From positions 2,540,427 to 2,604,426 of the forward strand of contig JADCRD010000001.1 of the NCBI GenBank assembly GCA_014946745.1: 64,000 nt of DNA, written 5' to 3'. A program made the position numbers and the translations under genes. Below are positions 8,999 through 17,485 of the stretch, in pieces. Numbering within the stretch: the first letter of the stretch is position 1; each line of letters begins with the position of its first letter. Under the pieces are notes generated by a model. The model was not told the DNA's origin. It saw nothing but the letters and a program-made list of their open reading frames with translations, and did no database searches. Source of the stretch: Lysobacterales bacterium (GTDB lineage: Bacteria > Pseudomonadota > Gammaproteobacteria > Xanthomonadales > Xanthomonadaceae).

Positions 8999-9508
8999 AA
9001 GGGTCTCCCAGGTGAGCGCCGGAACTGTGGCGCGCCGAACTTGTACCCATCTGAACGTCAATCGCCCCTGCAGAGAATCTGAAGCCGGCGACAACACGCA
9101 GCGACTTGGCGTGCACGCAGCTCAAGGCGCTGTGCCCGAGGCATCAAGACCCTGTGCGCGCCGGCGGATCGACGGCAAACAGGCAGCGATGAGCGGTGCG
9201 ATGGAAAGACCTTGGATCCGAAGCGATGTGCGGCAGATTGATGCGCTTCGAGCCCGGCGATACGTCGCCGCAGGCGCGCTATGCCCCTCAGCCCTTCGGG
9301 CAAGGGTGAACAGTTCAGCGTTGACGCCCGCCATGGCGGGCGCTCGCGGATCGGGCACGACAGCGCTTGATCCCGCGGAGGCAAGCGCGCCTGCGAGTGC
9401 TCAGAGCCGGCCGCAGCGAATGCACGGACGACCATGGGCTGGAGCGCAGGGCCGCAGTCGTCGCGGCGCGCACCTGCGCCAGATCCCGCGAAGACGATCT
9501 GCAGGGGC
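8999..9508. other. 510-bp non-coding stretch with an 18-bp palindrome
   Basis: This lies between the DUF4397 gene start and the sensor kinase stop. Its open frames are Arg/Pro/Ala-rich with no domain and overlap both neighbours, so I call no gene. It must carry the DUF4397 promoter. The only structure I see is the perfect palindrome CGCCCGCCATGGCGGGCG at 9325-9342. Confidence 0.6.
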
Positions 9509-10834
9509 TCAGTTCGCTTCGGCAGCCGCCTGCCCGCCTGCGTCATAGACCGCCGGAAAGCGCACGCGTGCGCAGGTGCCCTTGCCCGCCTCGCTCTCCA
9601 AGGTGACCGGCCAGCCGAAGCGGGTGGACAGCCGGCGGACGATGGTGAGGCCCACGCCCTGCCCGCCTTCCTTGCGCATGCCGCCGCGGAAGAAGGGGTC
9701 GAAGGCGCGATCCAACTCTTCAGGCGTCATGCCGCAGCCGGTGTCCTGCACGCACACATGATCGGCGTGAATCTGCACGACTACACTGCCCTGGTCGGTG
9801 TACACACAGGCATTGCGAATCAGGTTGGACAGAATCACCCGCAGCACGCGCGGGCTGCCGTGCAGCGAGAAGGCGGCGTGCTCTTCGACCCGCAGTTCGA
9901 CCGGCTTATCGCCCAGCAGCGGGCGAACTTTTTCAACCTCGTCGGCCACCACTTCGTTGATGACGAAGTCCTCTTCCGGCAGGTCGGCATCGCCCTCGCG
10001 GGCGAGGATCAGGAAGGATTCGATCAAGCCCTCCATATCGCGCGCCGAGCCGAGGATGCGCTTGATCTGGCGCTTGACGTAGGGCTGCAGATCGTCCTCC
10101 GCGCCGAGCATGTCGCAGGCGATCCGGATCACCGTCAGCGGGCTGCGCAGCTCGTGGCTCGCATCGCGGGTGAAGTCGCGCTCGCGCTGCACGAAGGCAT
10201 CGATGCGTGAGGCGAATTCGTGCAGAGCCTGCGCCAGCACCAGCACTTCACCTTCCACGTCGAGCGGCAGCTGCTCGGGTGAGAGGGCTTCGAGATTGGG
10301 CTTCTTCGGGTCCCAGTGCTGGACCACGCCGGCCAGCCAGATCACCGGCGACACCGCGCGGCGCGAGATCCTGTAGGTCGCCCAGGCGATGATGTAGATG
10401 ACCACCAGCACCAGCACCAGCGGCACAGCGCCAAAGAAGAACGCGAGCGCATTGACCTGCTCGGCGTCGAACACCAGCAGCAGGGTGCCGCCCTCGCCTT
10501 CCTGCACCAGCACCAGTGCGCCGCCGCGCTGGGCCGGCAGGCTGTAGTAGCCAGGCGTGAGGCCGCGCAGGTTCTCGGGCAGAACTTCCTCGCTGTGGCC
10601 GGACCGCAGCAGGTAGCCCTGCATGTTGTAGGTATCGGGCGGAGTTGCGCTCGGGTCGCGGGCGAGGCGCTCGCGGAAGTGCGCGGCCTCATCGGTGAGC
10701 GCGCGCTGGATGAGCACATCCTTGAGCACAGCGGACGCGCCGTACACGCCCAGAACCGTGGCGCAGCTGATGGCGGCGATCTGCAGGATGAAAGCCGCCC
10801 AGATCTTGCGGCGCAGGCCAGTGGAGATGCGCAT
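9509..10834 (-). CDS. Two-component sensor histidine kinase
   Basis: 441 residues from the ATG at 10834 (MRISTGLRRKIWAAF); the longer frame upstream only translates the heptamer repeat array (SPIPNPQSRIP) and is not real coding sequence. There are membrane segments at ~10-32 and ~150-175 with a short periplasmic sensor between them, then a HAMP-like linker. HisKA has FTRDASHELRSPLTVIR (phospho-acceptor His227), followed by HATPase boxes SNLIRNACVYT (N), QDTGCGM (G1) and GQGVGLTIVRR (G2). It is a membrane kinase whose partner is almost certainly the OmpR-type regulator just upstream at 11202-11927. The two genes are separated by 367 bp containing an intrinsic terminator and heptamer arrays, unusual for a kinase/regulator pair and suggestive of unequal expression. 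The signal sensed is not recognisable. Confidence 0.9.
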   Translation of the reverse strand: MRISTGLRRKIWAAFILQIAAISCATVLGVYGASAVLKDVLIQRALTDEAAHFRERLARDPSATPPDTYNMQGYLLRSGHSEEVLPENLRGLTPGYYSLPAQRGGALVLVQEGEGGTLLLVFDAEQVNALAFFFGAVPLVLVLVVIYIIAWATYRISRRAVSPVIWLAGVVQHWDPKKPNLEALSPEQLPLDVEGEVLVLAQALHEFASRIDAFVQRERDFTRDASHELRSPLTVIRIACDMLGAEDDLQPYVKRQIKRILGSARDMEGLIESFLILAREGDADLPEEDFVINEVVADEVEKVRPLLGDKPVELRVEEHAAFSLHGSPRVLRVILSNLIRNACVYTDQGSVVVQIHADHVCVQDTGCGMTPEELDRAFDPFFRGGMRKEGGQGVGLTIVRRLSTRFGWPVTLESEAGKGTCARVRFPAVYDAGGQAAAEAN

Positions 10835-11201
10835 TTTCTTGGCTGGGATTCGGGATTGGGGATTGGGGATTGGGGATTCGCAGCCCGCGGCGATCCCGCT
10901 GCAGGCAAGCGGAGCATGCCTCTGGGCTTTGGATGCGAGCGTGAAGCGGCGGCACCGCTCACCGACGACGATACAGACGGCGGCGATTGCCAAGGTCTTT
11001 CCTGGCCAAAAAAGCGCACGGGCCCCGCGCGACGCGCGGGGCCCGTGCCTCGGCGGTGCCGGCCAGGAGTCTTGCAAAGATCGGCGGAGTCTCGCCTCAG
11101 CGCGCTGACGCTGAAGGCGTCCACGCGCTTTTCCGAATCCCCAATCCCAAATCCCAAATCCCGGCTCTCAGGAATCCCCAATCCCGAACCCCGGCGCTCG
11201 A
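10835..11201. repeat. Intergenic region with opposed heptamer arrays flanking a terminator
   Basis: Between response regulator and kinase genes. Array A at ~10845-10880 is a tandem series of GGGATTG/GGGATTC heptamers; array B at ~11133-11193 carries the same unit in the opposite orientation (AATCCCC, AATCCCA). The 15-bp-stem terminator at 11016-11048 lies between them. The same family of repeats, again as an opposed pair, occurs at 53239-53388. No gene is called here. Confidence 0.75.
11016..11048 (-). terminator. Strong rho-independent terminator after the response regulator gene
   Basis: A perfect 15-bp stem (GCACGGGCCCCGCGC and complement) with a 3-base loop is followed on the minus strand by GCTTTTTT (plus-strand A-run 11008-11013). 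It would stop most transcripts leaving the regulator gene before they reach the kinase gene. Confidence 0.85.
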
Positions 11202-11927
11202 TTACCCCACCCGCTGCGCCGGTTCGGTCTCCAGCTCGGCCAAGCGGTAGCCCGCGCTGTGGATGGTGTGCAGCAGCTGCTTCTCGAAGGGCTTGTCGAT
11301 CACTTTGCGCAGGTTGTAGAGGTGGCTGCGCAGGGTGTCGGAATCGGGCAAGGCATCGCCCCAGATTTCGCGCTCGATATCGCGGCGGCTGACCACGCGC
11401 GGCGATTCTCGCATCAGGATGGTCAAGAGCTTCAGCCCGATCGGCGACAGCTGCAGGTCGCGGCCAGCGCGGGTGAGTCTGAGGGTTGCAGTGTCCAGCA
11501 CGAGGTCGCCGACCTTCAGCACCTCTGCGCTGACCTGGCGACGGTCGCGCCGAATCAAGGCGCGCACACGGGCTTCCAGCTCCTGGATCGCGAAAGGCTT
11601 GACCAGGTAATCGTCACCGCCGGCCTCCAGGCCACGCACCTTGTCATCGAGCGTGTCGCGGGCGGTCAGCATCAGCACCGGCGTCGACTTCTTCGCCTCC
11701 TGCCGCAGGCGGCGGCACACTTCAAGCCCGTCAATGCGCGGCAGCATGAGGTCGAGCACGATGACGTCGTAGCTGTTTTCCACGGCGAGGCGCAGGCCAT
11801 CGGCGCCATCACTGGCGTAGTCGACGCCGAAGCCTTTGCGCTCCAGGTACTCGCCCACCATTTCCGAGATATTGCGGTTGTCCTCGATGAGAAGGATCAA
11901 GCCTTGGGATTCTTCGCGTGACTTCAT
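11202..11927 (-). CDS. OmpR/PhoB-family response regulator
   Basis: 241 residues, full family length. The receiver domain has the acidic pair ED15-16, phospho-acceptor Asp59 (VIVLDLMLPRIDG), the conserved Thr in LTARD and the Lys in YLVKPFA. The winged-helix C-terminal domain (residues ~135-230) shows the DNA-binding pattern SDTLRSHLYNLRKVIDKPFEKQLLHTIHSAGYRL. It is the likely partner of the histidine kinase at 9509-10834. A perfect TTCACG-GA-CGTGAA palindrome lies 22 bp before its start codon and could be its own operator or that of another regulator. The target genes are unknown; the neighbouring Ser/Thr kinase locus is a candidate by position only. Confidence 0.93.
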   Translation of the reverse strand: MKSREESQGLILLIEDNRNISEMVGEYLERKGFGVDYASDGADGLRLAVENSYDVIVLDLMLPRIDGLEVCRRLRQEAKKSTPVLMLTARDTLDDKVRGLEAGGDDYLVKPFAIQELEARVRALIRRDRRQVSAEVLKVGDLVLDTATLRLTRAGRDLQLSPIGLKLLTILMRESPRVVSRRDIEREIWGDALPDSDTLRSHLYNLRKVIDKPFEKQLLHTIHSAGYRLAELETEPAQRVG

Positions 11928-11948
11928 GGCCGTGCTCCAGGGGTCGTT

Positions 11949-11962
11949 TTCACGGACGTGAA
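11949..11962. promoter_or_regulatory. TTCACG-GA-CGTGAA palindrome upstream of the response regulator
   Basis: A perfect inverted repeat with 6-bp arms and 2-bp spacer in the 125-bp gap between the kinase/propeller operon and the regulator gene. A related CGTGAA occurs again at about 11988-11993. Candidate operator; the regulator is unknown. Confidence 0.4.
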
Positions 11963-12052
11963 TTGATCACGGGCGGGGTGAGGCAGGCGTGAACCGGTCT
12001 TGACATCTCACCCATGCCAGAGGCAAGGCCAGCGCGGCCGCCTTCAGGGCGG

Positions 12053-15000
12053 CTAGGGCGCCTCGAGACCGACCAGCAGAGGCGCTGAATCCAGGGCCCG
12101 GAGGCGCATGCCGGCCGCAGGCCCAGCGCCTTCCGGTGGCTCGATCGCGATCGCGAAAACCCGCAGCACGGGGCTGCCTCCACCGCGCTGCCTCGACTCG
12201 GCAGTCCTCACCAGAAGCGCCACCGGCGCACCCAAGGCACCCGCGCCGGAAGGATCGGCGGCGGCGGGCACCGTCACACGCGTCCGAGCGACCTGGCTCT
12301 CGTCTGTGGCCACCCACTCCACCTCGATCTCGGCAGCGTGCGCCCCCTGTTGGGTCAACAGCAGATGGAAGGGCCGGTCACGTCTCGGCACAGGCAGCAC
12401 CGGCGAGACCGAGGGGAACTGCGCTGCGCCCAGCGCCTCGCCTTGTGGCGCCAGCTGCAGGGCATCGCCCAACAGGTAATCGATGCCACGCAGACGCATG
12501 TGGCCCCGCGGCCAGGCGGCACTGTCGGTGATGCCGAGCCCGCCGCGACTGCCCTGGAAACGGCGGCCGGCGGGGACGTTGGCCCATCCGACCGGCCCCG
12601 CCGCGGATCGGTCTGCGCCCCCGTCGCGCACAGGCGGCCCGGGATCACGAGCACGCCGCAACTGAGGATCCTCTGCACGCCCCAGCATCAGCGGCGAGGT
12701 CGGATCCGGCGCAAAGTCGGCAGCCTCAAGATGAAGCTGGTCAAGCGGCCGCGCATCGGCGCGCAGGTCGATCCGCTGACGCCGGCCGTAGTGGCTGCGC
12801 ATCTCCAGCGCGTCACCTGCGGCATTGAACGCGAGACTCGCCAGCGTATCGTCGGCGTCGAGCGGCAGGGCCAGTGGCGGCAGCACCGCCTGCCGGGCGA
12901 GCAGATCCACCAGCAGCAGTCGGCCTCGACTGCCGAGCGCGACGATGCGTCCCTCCGGCGACAGGGCGGCCTGTTCGCTGAACTCGGCCCCGAAGTTGCC
13001 CAGTTCGACGCTGCGGCCGTTGGCGTACAGCGCTGGGCGCGGCCCGTGGCCGACCACGCCATGCGGGCCCGGCAGCACCCGCACGTGGCCATAGGGCGTA
13101 TCGATGCGTTGGATGCGCCGCCATTCCCCCGACTGCAGCTGCCATCGCTCGATGGTCGCCGCCTGGACCACACTGCGCGCCTGGGTCGCCAGCACGAGCT
13201 CGCCGTTCGCGTCGAAGGTCGCATCGTTGATACGCAGAGCGGGCTCGCCGTCCAGCTGCAGGGAACGCACCGCGCCAGCTCCGGCGGCATCGATGTCCTG
13301 CAGCACCTGCCCTTGCCACAGCAGCAAGCGCTCACCGCCGTCCGAGAGACGCAGCCCGGCGGGCTGACCCTCGGTGCTGAAGCCCGCTCCCAGCCACTCG
13401 GCGCGCGCGGTGTCAAGCAGTCGCCAACGCAGCTGCAACGCGCCCTCGCTTTCGATCCACCCAACCAAGGCGCGCTCTGCAGCGGGCGCCGTGAGCAGGT
13501 ACTGCGCGCTCGACGGCAGCGCGAGCTGGCGCAGCTGCGGCACGGCTCCATCGTCCGCGACCCACAGCGAGGCGCCTTCGGCCAGCACGGCGCGACGCCC
13601 GCGGGCCGCAAACTCCAGCCGATAGGCGATGGCGCCGGGCTGCTGGCGGGCGAGCGCGGCAAGGGCAGCGTCCGCGCTGGAGTCGTCCGCGGCGGCCGCG
13701 CGGGCGTCGCCCGGCTGCAGCGGTCCCGGCCCGATGCCTTCCTCGGCGAACGGCAGTCGCCACAGCGACAGTTCGCCGCCGCTGCCCTGACTGGCGACCA
13801 AGCCCTGCTCAGGCTGCAGCGCGAAGGCCTGGAAGCCGATGACGGCTCCCGCGTGCCGCAGCAGGGTCTGCGCGCGCGGCTGCAGCAGGCCTTCGGACTC
13901 GGCCAGTGACCACACGGCGATGCGGCCGTCGTTGCCGAGCAGCCAGCGGCCTTCGGCATCGATGCGAGCCGCGTCGAGGCTGCCTCCGCCCGCGCGCAGT
14001 CGCGGGCTGGCCCACGCTGGGCCAGCGAGATCGAGCAGGCGCACGCTGCCCTTGGCGTAGACGACGCCAAGCCGAGCACCCGCGAAGCCCAGGTCAACAA
14101 CGCCGCCCTCGCCCGCTTCGCCGAATTCGGTCTGCTGCAGGGTCCGCAGATCCAGCAGTCGAAGCGCGCCGGCGCTGCTGCCCAAGGCCAGCCAGCGCCC
14201 AGCGGCGTCGCTACTCCAACTCAGCAGTTCGGCCCCGTCGTCGAAGCGGACGCGCTGCAGGCTGCGGCCGTCGCTCGCGTCCAGCAGTTCGACCTCGGTG
14301 AACCCGGCGCGCGCGCAGGCCACGCGCGTACTGGCAGAGAGGGGCAGGCAGTGGCGCGCGCCCAAGCCATCGAAGCGGGCCCCCAGAGGCTGCCAGGGCA
14401 CGACCTGCCACAGCTGCATGGCGCCATCGTCGGCGCGCAGCAGCGCTCTTCCACCATCGACGCTGTAGCTGGCCGCCTCGAAACCAACGAAAGCTGCGGG
14501 CGGGGGCAGCAGCGCTCCGCTGCGCAGGTCCACGCGCTGCATGGCGCTGGTATCCGGCCGGACGACACCGGAACTGCCGCTGGGATACAGCAGTGCATGC
14601 CGGCCATCCGCGGTCGGCTGGATGCGCCCCACGTAGCTGGGCCCCCACGGCGTCGGCGGAAACGGCGGTCGCTGCGACCACAGCGGGCTGCCGTCCTCGA
14701 CCTGCAGCGCGCGCAGCTCGCCGCCACGCAGGCCCGCCAGCAGCAGCGCGCCCTGCTCGGCGAAAGCGAGCGCCCTGCCCTCGTCCCCCTGAGGCCAGAC
14801 CGCGATCGCACGCGGCGACTGCTGCATCAGCAGCGCAAAGCGGAGCCGATCGATGTAGGCCTCGTCGACGCGGCCCGCGGCCTCGGCCTCAGCGATGTTG
14901 TCGACCAGCGCCGGCAAGGCCTGGAGCGGGTCGCCGCGGGCCGCCGCATCCAGCAGGGTCGCGCGCCGCGCCTGCCACAGGGTGCTCTGCGCCTGCATGC

Positions 15001-16069
15001 GGTTGGCCTCGGCGCGCAGCCACAGCTGGGTGCTGGCGGCGAGGCCGAGCAGCAGGGTCAGCAGAAGCCCCAGCGCCAGCGCGGCCGTACGCGGCTCGCG
15101 CCGTGCCCAGCCGCGCAATCGTTCCGCAGCGCCCTGACGACGCACGCTGACCGGACGGCCATCGAGATAGCGCTGCAGATCATCGGCGAGCTCGCGCGCG
15201 GTCTGATAGCGCTGCGAGGCCTCCGCCTGAAGGCAGCGCAGGCAGATGGCCGCGAGATCGGCCGGAAGGCCCGAACGCAGATCCCGCGGATCGACCACCC
15301 GCCATGACGCCACCTGGCCGTGCTCCACGCGCACCGGGGCACGGCCGCACAGCAGTCGGTAAAGCACGGCGCCCAGCCCCCAGACGTCGGTGGCCGGCGA
15401 CAGGGCCAGGCCGTCCGCAGCCTGCTCCGGCGCCATGTAGCCCGGCGTTCCGACGGCCTGCGAGCGCGCTTCCGTGCCCAAGCGCTGGGCCAGGCCGAAG
15501 TCGCTCACCTGCGGCTCGCCGCGGGCGTCCAGCAGCACGTTGCCGGGTTTCAGATCGAGGTGCAGGACGCCGACGCCGTGCGCGTACTCGATCGCCTCGG
15601 CCACGCGCCGCAGCAGCCGGGCGATTTCGCGAGGGTCCGCCTGCGGTTGCGCCTGCGCCCAGGCCTGCAGCGTGGGCCCCGAAACCAGACCCATCGACAG
15701 GTAGTACAGGTGATCGACGCTGCCGATCTCGTACACCGGCACGATGTTCGGATGCTGCAGCCGTCCTGCGTGGCGGGCCTCGCTGCGGAACGCCGTGACC
15801 CAGGCCTCGCCGGAAGCGGAATCGACGCCGACGAGCTTCAGCGCGACCTCGCGCTCCAGGCTCTGCTGACGGGCGCGATAGACCACGCCCATGCCGCCCG
15901 CGCCTAGCCTTTCGATCAGCTCGAAGTCGCCGAAGCGACGCTGGGCGGGATCCTCCAAGTCGATGTCGCGGGCACGGCGCAGGCGCACCCATTGGCTGAC
16001 GGCCTGCGTGGGGGCCTCCAGCGCAGCCTCGCTCGACCCCGTCGAGGCGTCGTTCGCCTCAGTACTCAC
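12053..16069 (-). CDS. Membrane Ser/Thr protein kinase with large C-terminal WD40/propeller-like region
   Basis: 1338 residues, starting at a GTG whose bases overlap the stop of the upstream propeller gene (GTGA). A bacterial Hanks-type kinase domain occupies ~48-305: glycine loop LGAGGMG (55-61), ATP-binding Lys78 in VALK, catalytic loop HLDLKPGN (Asp172, Asn177), DFG at 190-192 and APE-like MAPEQ. The catalytic loop has Leu171 where most bacterial kinases have Arg, making it a non-RD type. One membrane segment follows at ~328-350, then a helical stretch with alanine-rich repeats. About 900 residues of beta-propeller-like repeats follow (recurrent ADGRW, DGGERLLLW, DASDGRSL), presumably periplasmic, with a final beta-rich domain. 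It should phosphorylate cytoplasmic proteins in response to something bound outside the membrane. Substrate and ligand are unknown. Confidence 0.88.
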   Translation of the reverse strand: MSTEANDASTGSSEAALEAPTQAVSQWVRLRRARDIDLEDPAQRRFGDFELIERLGAGGMGVVYRARQQSLEREVALKLVGVDSASGEAWVTAFRSEARHAGRLQHPNIVPVYEIGSVDHLYYLSMGLVSGPTLQAWAQAQPQADPREIARLLRRVAEAIEYAHGVGVLHLDLKPGNVLLDARGEPQVSDFGLAQRLGTEARSQAVGTPGYMAPEQAADGLALSPATDVWGLGAVLYRLLCGRAPVRVEHGQVASWRVVDPRDLRSGLPADLAAICLRCLQAEASQRYQTARELADDLQRYLDGRPVSVRRQGAAERLRGWARREPRTAALALGLLLTLLLGLAASTQLWLRAEANRMQAQSTLWQARRATLLDAAARGDPLQALPALVDNIAEAEAAGRVDEAYIDRLRFALLMQQSPRAIAVWPQGDEGRALAFAEQGALLLAGLRGGELRALQVEDGSPLWSQRPPFPPTPWGPSYVGRIQPTADGRHALLYPSGSSGVVRPDTSAMQRVDLRSGALLPPPAAFVGFEAASYSVDGGRALLRADDGAMQLWQVVPWQPLGARFDGLGARHCLPLSASTRVACARAGFTEVELLDASDGRSLQRVRFDDGAELLSWSSDAAGRWLALGSSAGALRLLDLRTLQQTEFGEAGEGGVVDLGFAGARLGVVYAKGSVRLLDLAGPAWASPRLRAGGGSLDAARIDAEGRWLLGNDGRIAVWSLAESEGLLQPRAQTLLRHAGAVIGFQAFALQPEQGLVASQGSGGELSLWRLPFAEEGIGPGPLQPGDARAAAADDSSADAALAALARQQPGAIAYRLEFAARGRRAVLAEGASLWVADDGAVPQLRQLALPSSAQYLLTAPAAERALVGWIESEGALQLRWRLLDTARAEWLGAGFSTEGQPAGLRLSDGGERLLLWQGQVLQDIDAAGAGAVRSLQLDGEPALRINDATFDANGELVLATQARSVVQAATIERWQLQSGEWRRIQRIDTPYGHVRVLPGPHGVVGHGPRPALYANGRSVELGNFGAEFSEQAALSPEGRIVALGSRGRLLLVDLLARQAVLPPLALPLDADDTLASLAFNAAGDALEMRSHYGRRQRIDLRADARPLDQLHLEAADFAPDPTSPLMLGRAEDPQLRRARDPGPPVRDGGADRSAAGPVGWANVPAGRRFQGSRGGLGITDSAAWPRGHMRLRGIDYLLGDALQLAPQGEALGAAQFPSVSPVLPVPRRDRPFHLLLTQQGAHAAEIEVEWVATDESQVARTRVTVPAAADPSGAGALGAPVALLVRTAESRQRGGGSPVLRVFAIAIEPPEGAGPAAGMRLRALDSAPLLVGLEAP

Positions 16070-17304
16070 ACACCGCCCGCGAACAGGTAGACGCTGCCGT
16101 CATCGCTGCCGGCAGCCACGGTGCTGCCATCGCCGGACACTTGAATCGGCCAGCTCATGTTGCTGGTGACATAGCTCCACGCGAGGCTGCCGGTGCTGCC
16201 ATCGAACAGATAGAACGCGCCCGGGCTGCCATCCGGATGACCGTCCGCCAGACCCAGCCACTGCCCGTCGGCATCGAAACTCACCGAGTTCGGCGAATGC
16301 AGGGTCGCGGCCGTCCACAGCAGTTCGCCACGCGTGTGCTGGTTGGCAAAGGTCGAAACGCTGCCGCCCCCGGAGGGCAGGTTGCCCGCCGCGGCGACCC
16401 GAGCGCCGTCGGCGCTGCAGGCGACCCCATAAATGGTGGTGGCGCCGCCGGGAATCGCTGCGCTCCAGCTCGGGTCGCGTGTGGTTCCGGCGAGCAGGGC
16501 ATTGACGTCGAGGGCGTACAGCTCGCCGGTGTTGGCGCCTGCGAAGGCCCAGGCGCCATCCGCGGACAGCGCGGCGAAATGCAGATACGCGGAACCCGGC
16601 ACCTGCCAGCGCACCGGCGTTGCGGGCACGCCGTCGTCGATGTCGAACAGCAGCACCTCGCCGTGATAGCTGGCCAGGAGGCCGCGGCCGGCATCGGCTG
16701 ACAGCGCCGCCACCAGCACGGTATCGCTGGCATCCGACAGCGGAAGGGTCGCCGGCGTGTCGACGAAATCGCCGTTCGGATCGCGTGCGAAGAGATAGCC
16801 CTGGTCCGCGCCCGCCAGCAGCACACGCGCGTTGGGATCCAGACTCACCACATTGCCGCGGCCAGGAAGCGCGAACTGCAGCAGGCTGGCCCCGCTATCC
16901 ACGGCAACCGCTGAGATGAAGCCCGCGTAGTCCGGGCTGCCGCTGCGCCAACCGGTGCTGGCGACGATCGCACCCTGGCCGTCCATGGCAACCCAGTACA
17001 CGCCCTGCCAGCCCTCGAACTCCTGGGCCAGCAGGGGCTTGCCCTCACGATCCCAGACATACGTGCCAAAGCGTCCGTACTGGTCGGCGGACGCTGCGGA
17101 ATCCACGTGCCGTGCGGGTTCACGCAGGCCTGCCGCCATGCGCGGAGCGAGCTTGCGCTCGCTGCCATGTACCTCTGCTGCGATGCCGCCGTAGTCGTGA
17201 AAGAAGGTGCCGGCGACGATGCGCCCGCCATCGGCGCTGATGGCCACCGAGTTGATGTAGAAGCCGGGATGCGGCGTTGCACTCCACAGGGGCGTAGCGG
17301 TCAT
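16066..17304 (-). CDS. Beta-propeller (WD40/PQQ-like) protein coupled to the Ser/Thr kinase gene
   Basis: 412 residues from the ATG at 17304 (MTATPLWSATPHPGF). A longer frame to 17436 adds Cys/Arg/Pro-rich sequence with no signal peptide, so I prefer the internal start. The whole protein consists of propeller blades, with recurrent VAISADGGRIVAG, AALSADGAWAFAG, VACSADGARVAAAG and VSGDGSTVAAGSDDGSVYLF. Its stop overlaps the kinase start by four bases, so translation of the two is coupled. It resembles the kinase's own propeller region and may form a scaffold or ligand-binding partner for it. Whether it is exported is unclear, since no secretory signal is visible from the chosen start. No catalytic residues are recognisable. 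Confidence 0.75.
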   Translation of the reverse strand: MTATPLWSATPHPGFYINSVAISADGGRIVAGTFFHDYGGIAAEVHGSERKLAPRMAAGLREPARHVDSAASADQYGRFGTYVWDREGKPLLAQEFEGWQGVYWVAMDGQGAIVASTGWRSGSPDYAGFISAVAVDSGASLLQFALPGRGNVVSLDPNARVLLAGADQGYLFARDPNGDFVDTPATLPLSDASDTVLVAALSADAGRGLLASYHGEVLLFDIDDGVPATPVRWQVPGSAYLHFAALSADGAWAFAGANTGELYALDVNALLAGTTRDPSWSAAIPGGATTIYGVACSADGARVAAAGNLPSGGGSVSTFANQHTRGELLWTAATLHSPNSVSFDADGQWLGLADGHPDGSPGAFYLFDGSTGSLAWSYVTSNMSWPIQVSGDGSTVAAGSDDGSVYLFAGGV

Positions 17305-17432
17305 CGACGGGGCGGTTGGGCAGGCCGCGGTCTGCGGCGCCGCGATCCTGCCACACCACCGTGGCAGCGGGGTGCTCTGGCTGGGAGCCCTGCGGCACGC
17401 CGTCAGCGCAGAGTGCTGGAGAGGCGGAAAAC

Positions 17433-17462
17433 GCACACGCCCCGGCAGACCGGGGCGTGTGC
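17433..17462 (-). terminator. Terminator downstream of the CsgG-like gene
   Basis: A 13-bp stem (GCACACGCCCCGG and complement, 4-base loop) is followed on the minus strand by GTTTTCC. It lies 24 bp after the CsgG-like stop at 17486 and before the propeller gene start. Confidence 0.75.
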
Positions 17463-17485
17463 GGGCTCGCAGCGATGAGGCGCGA

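Noticed and set aside
9058-9546. 162-residue minus-strand frame in the gap before the sensor kinase stop
   Set aside because: Overlaps the real kinase end, has no domain, no ribosome site and an Arg/Ala-rich composition.
10845-11193. Heptamer arrays as a possible CRISPR
   Set aside because: Units are 7 bp with no spacers, and no cas genes are present; they are simple tandem intergenic repeats.
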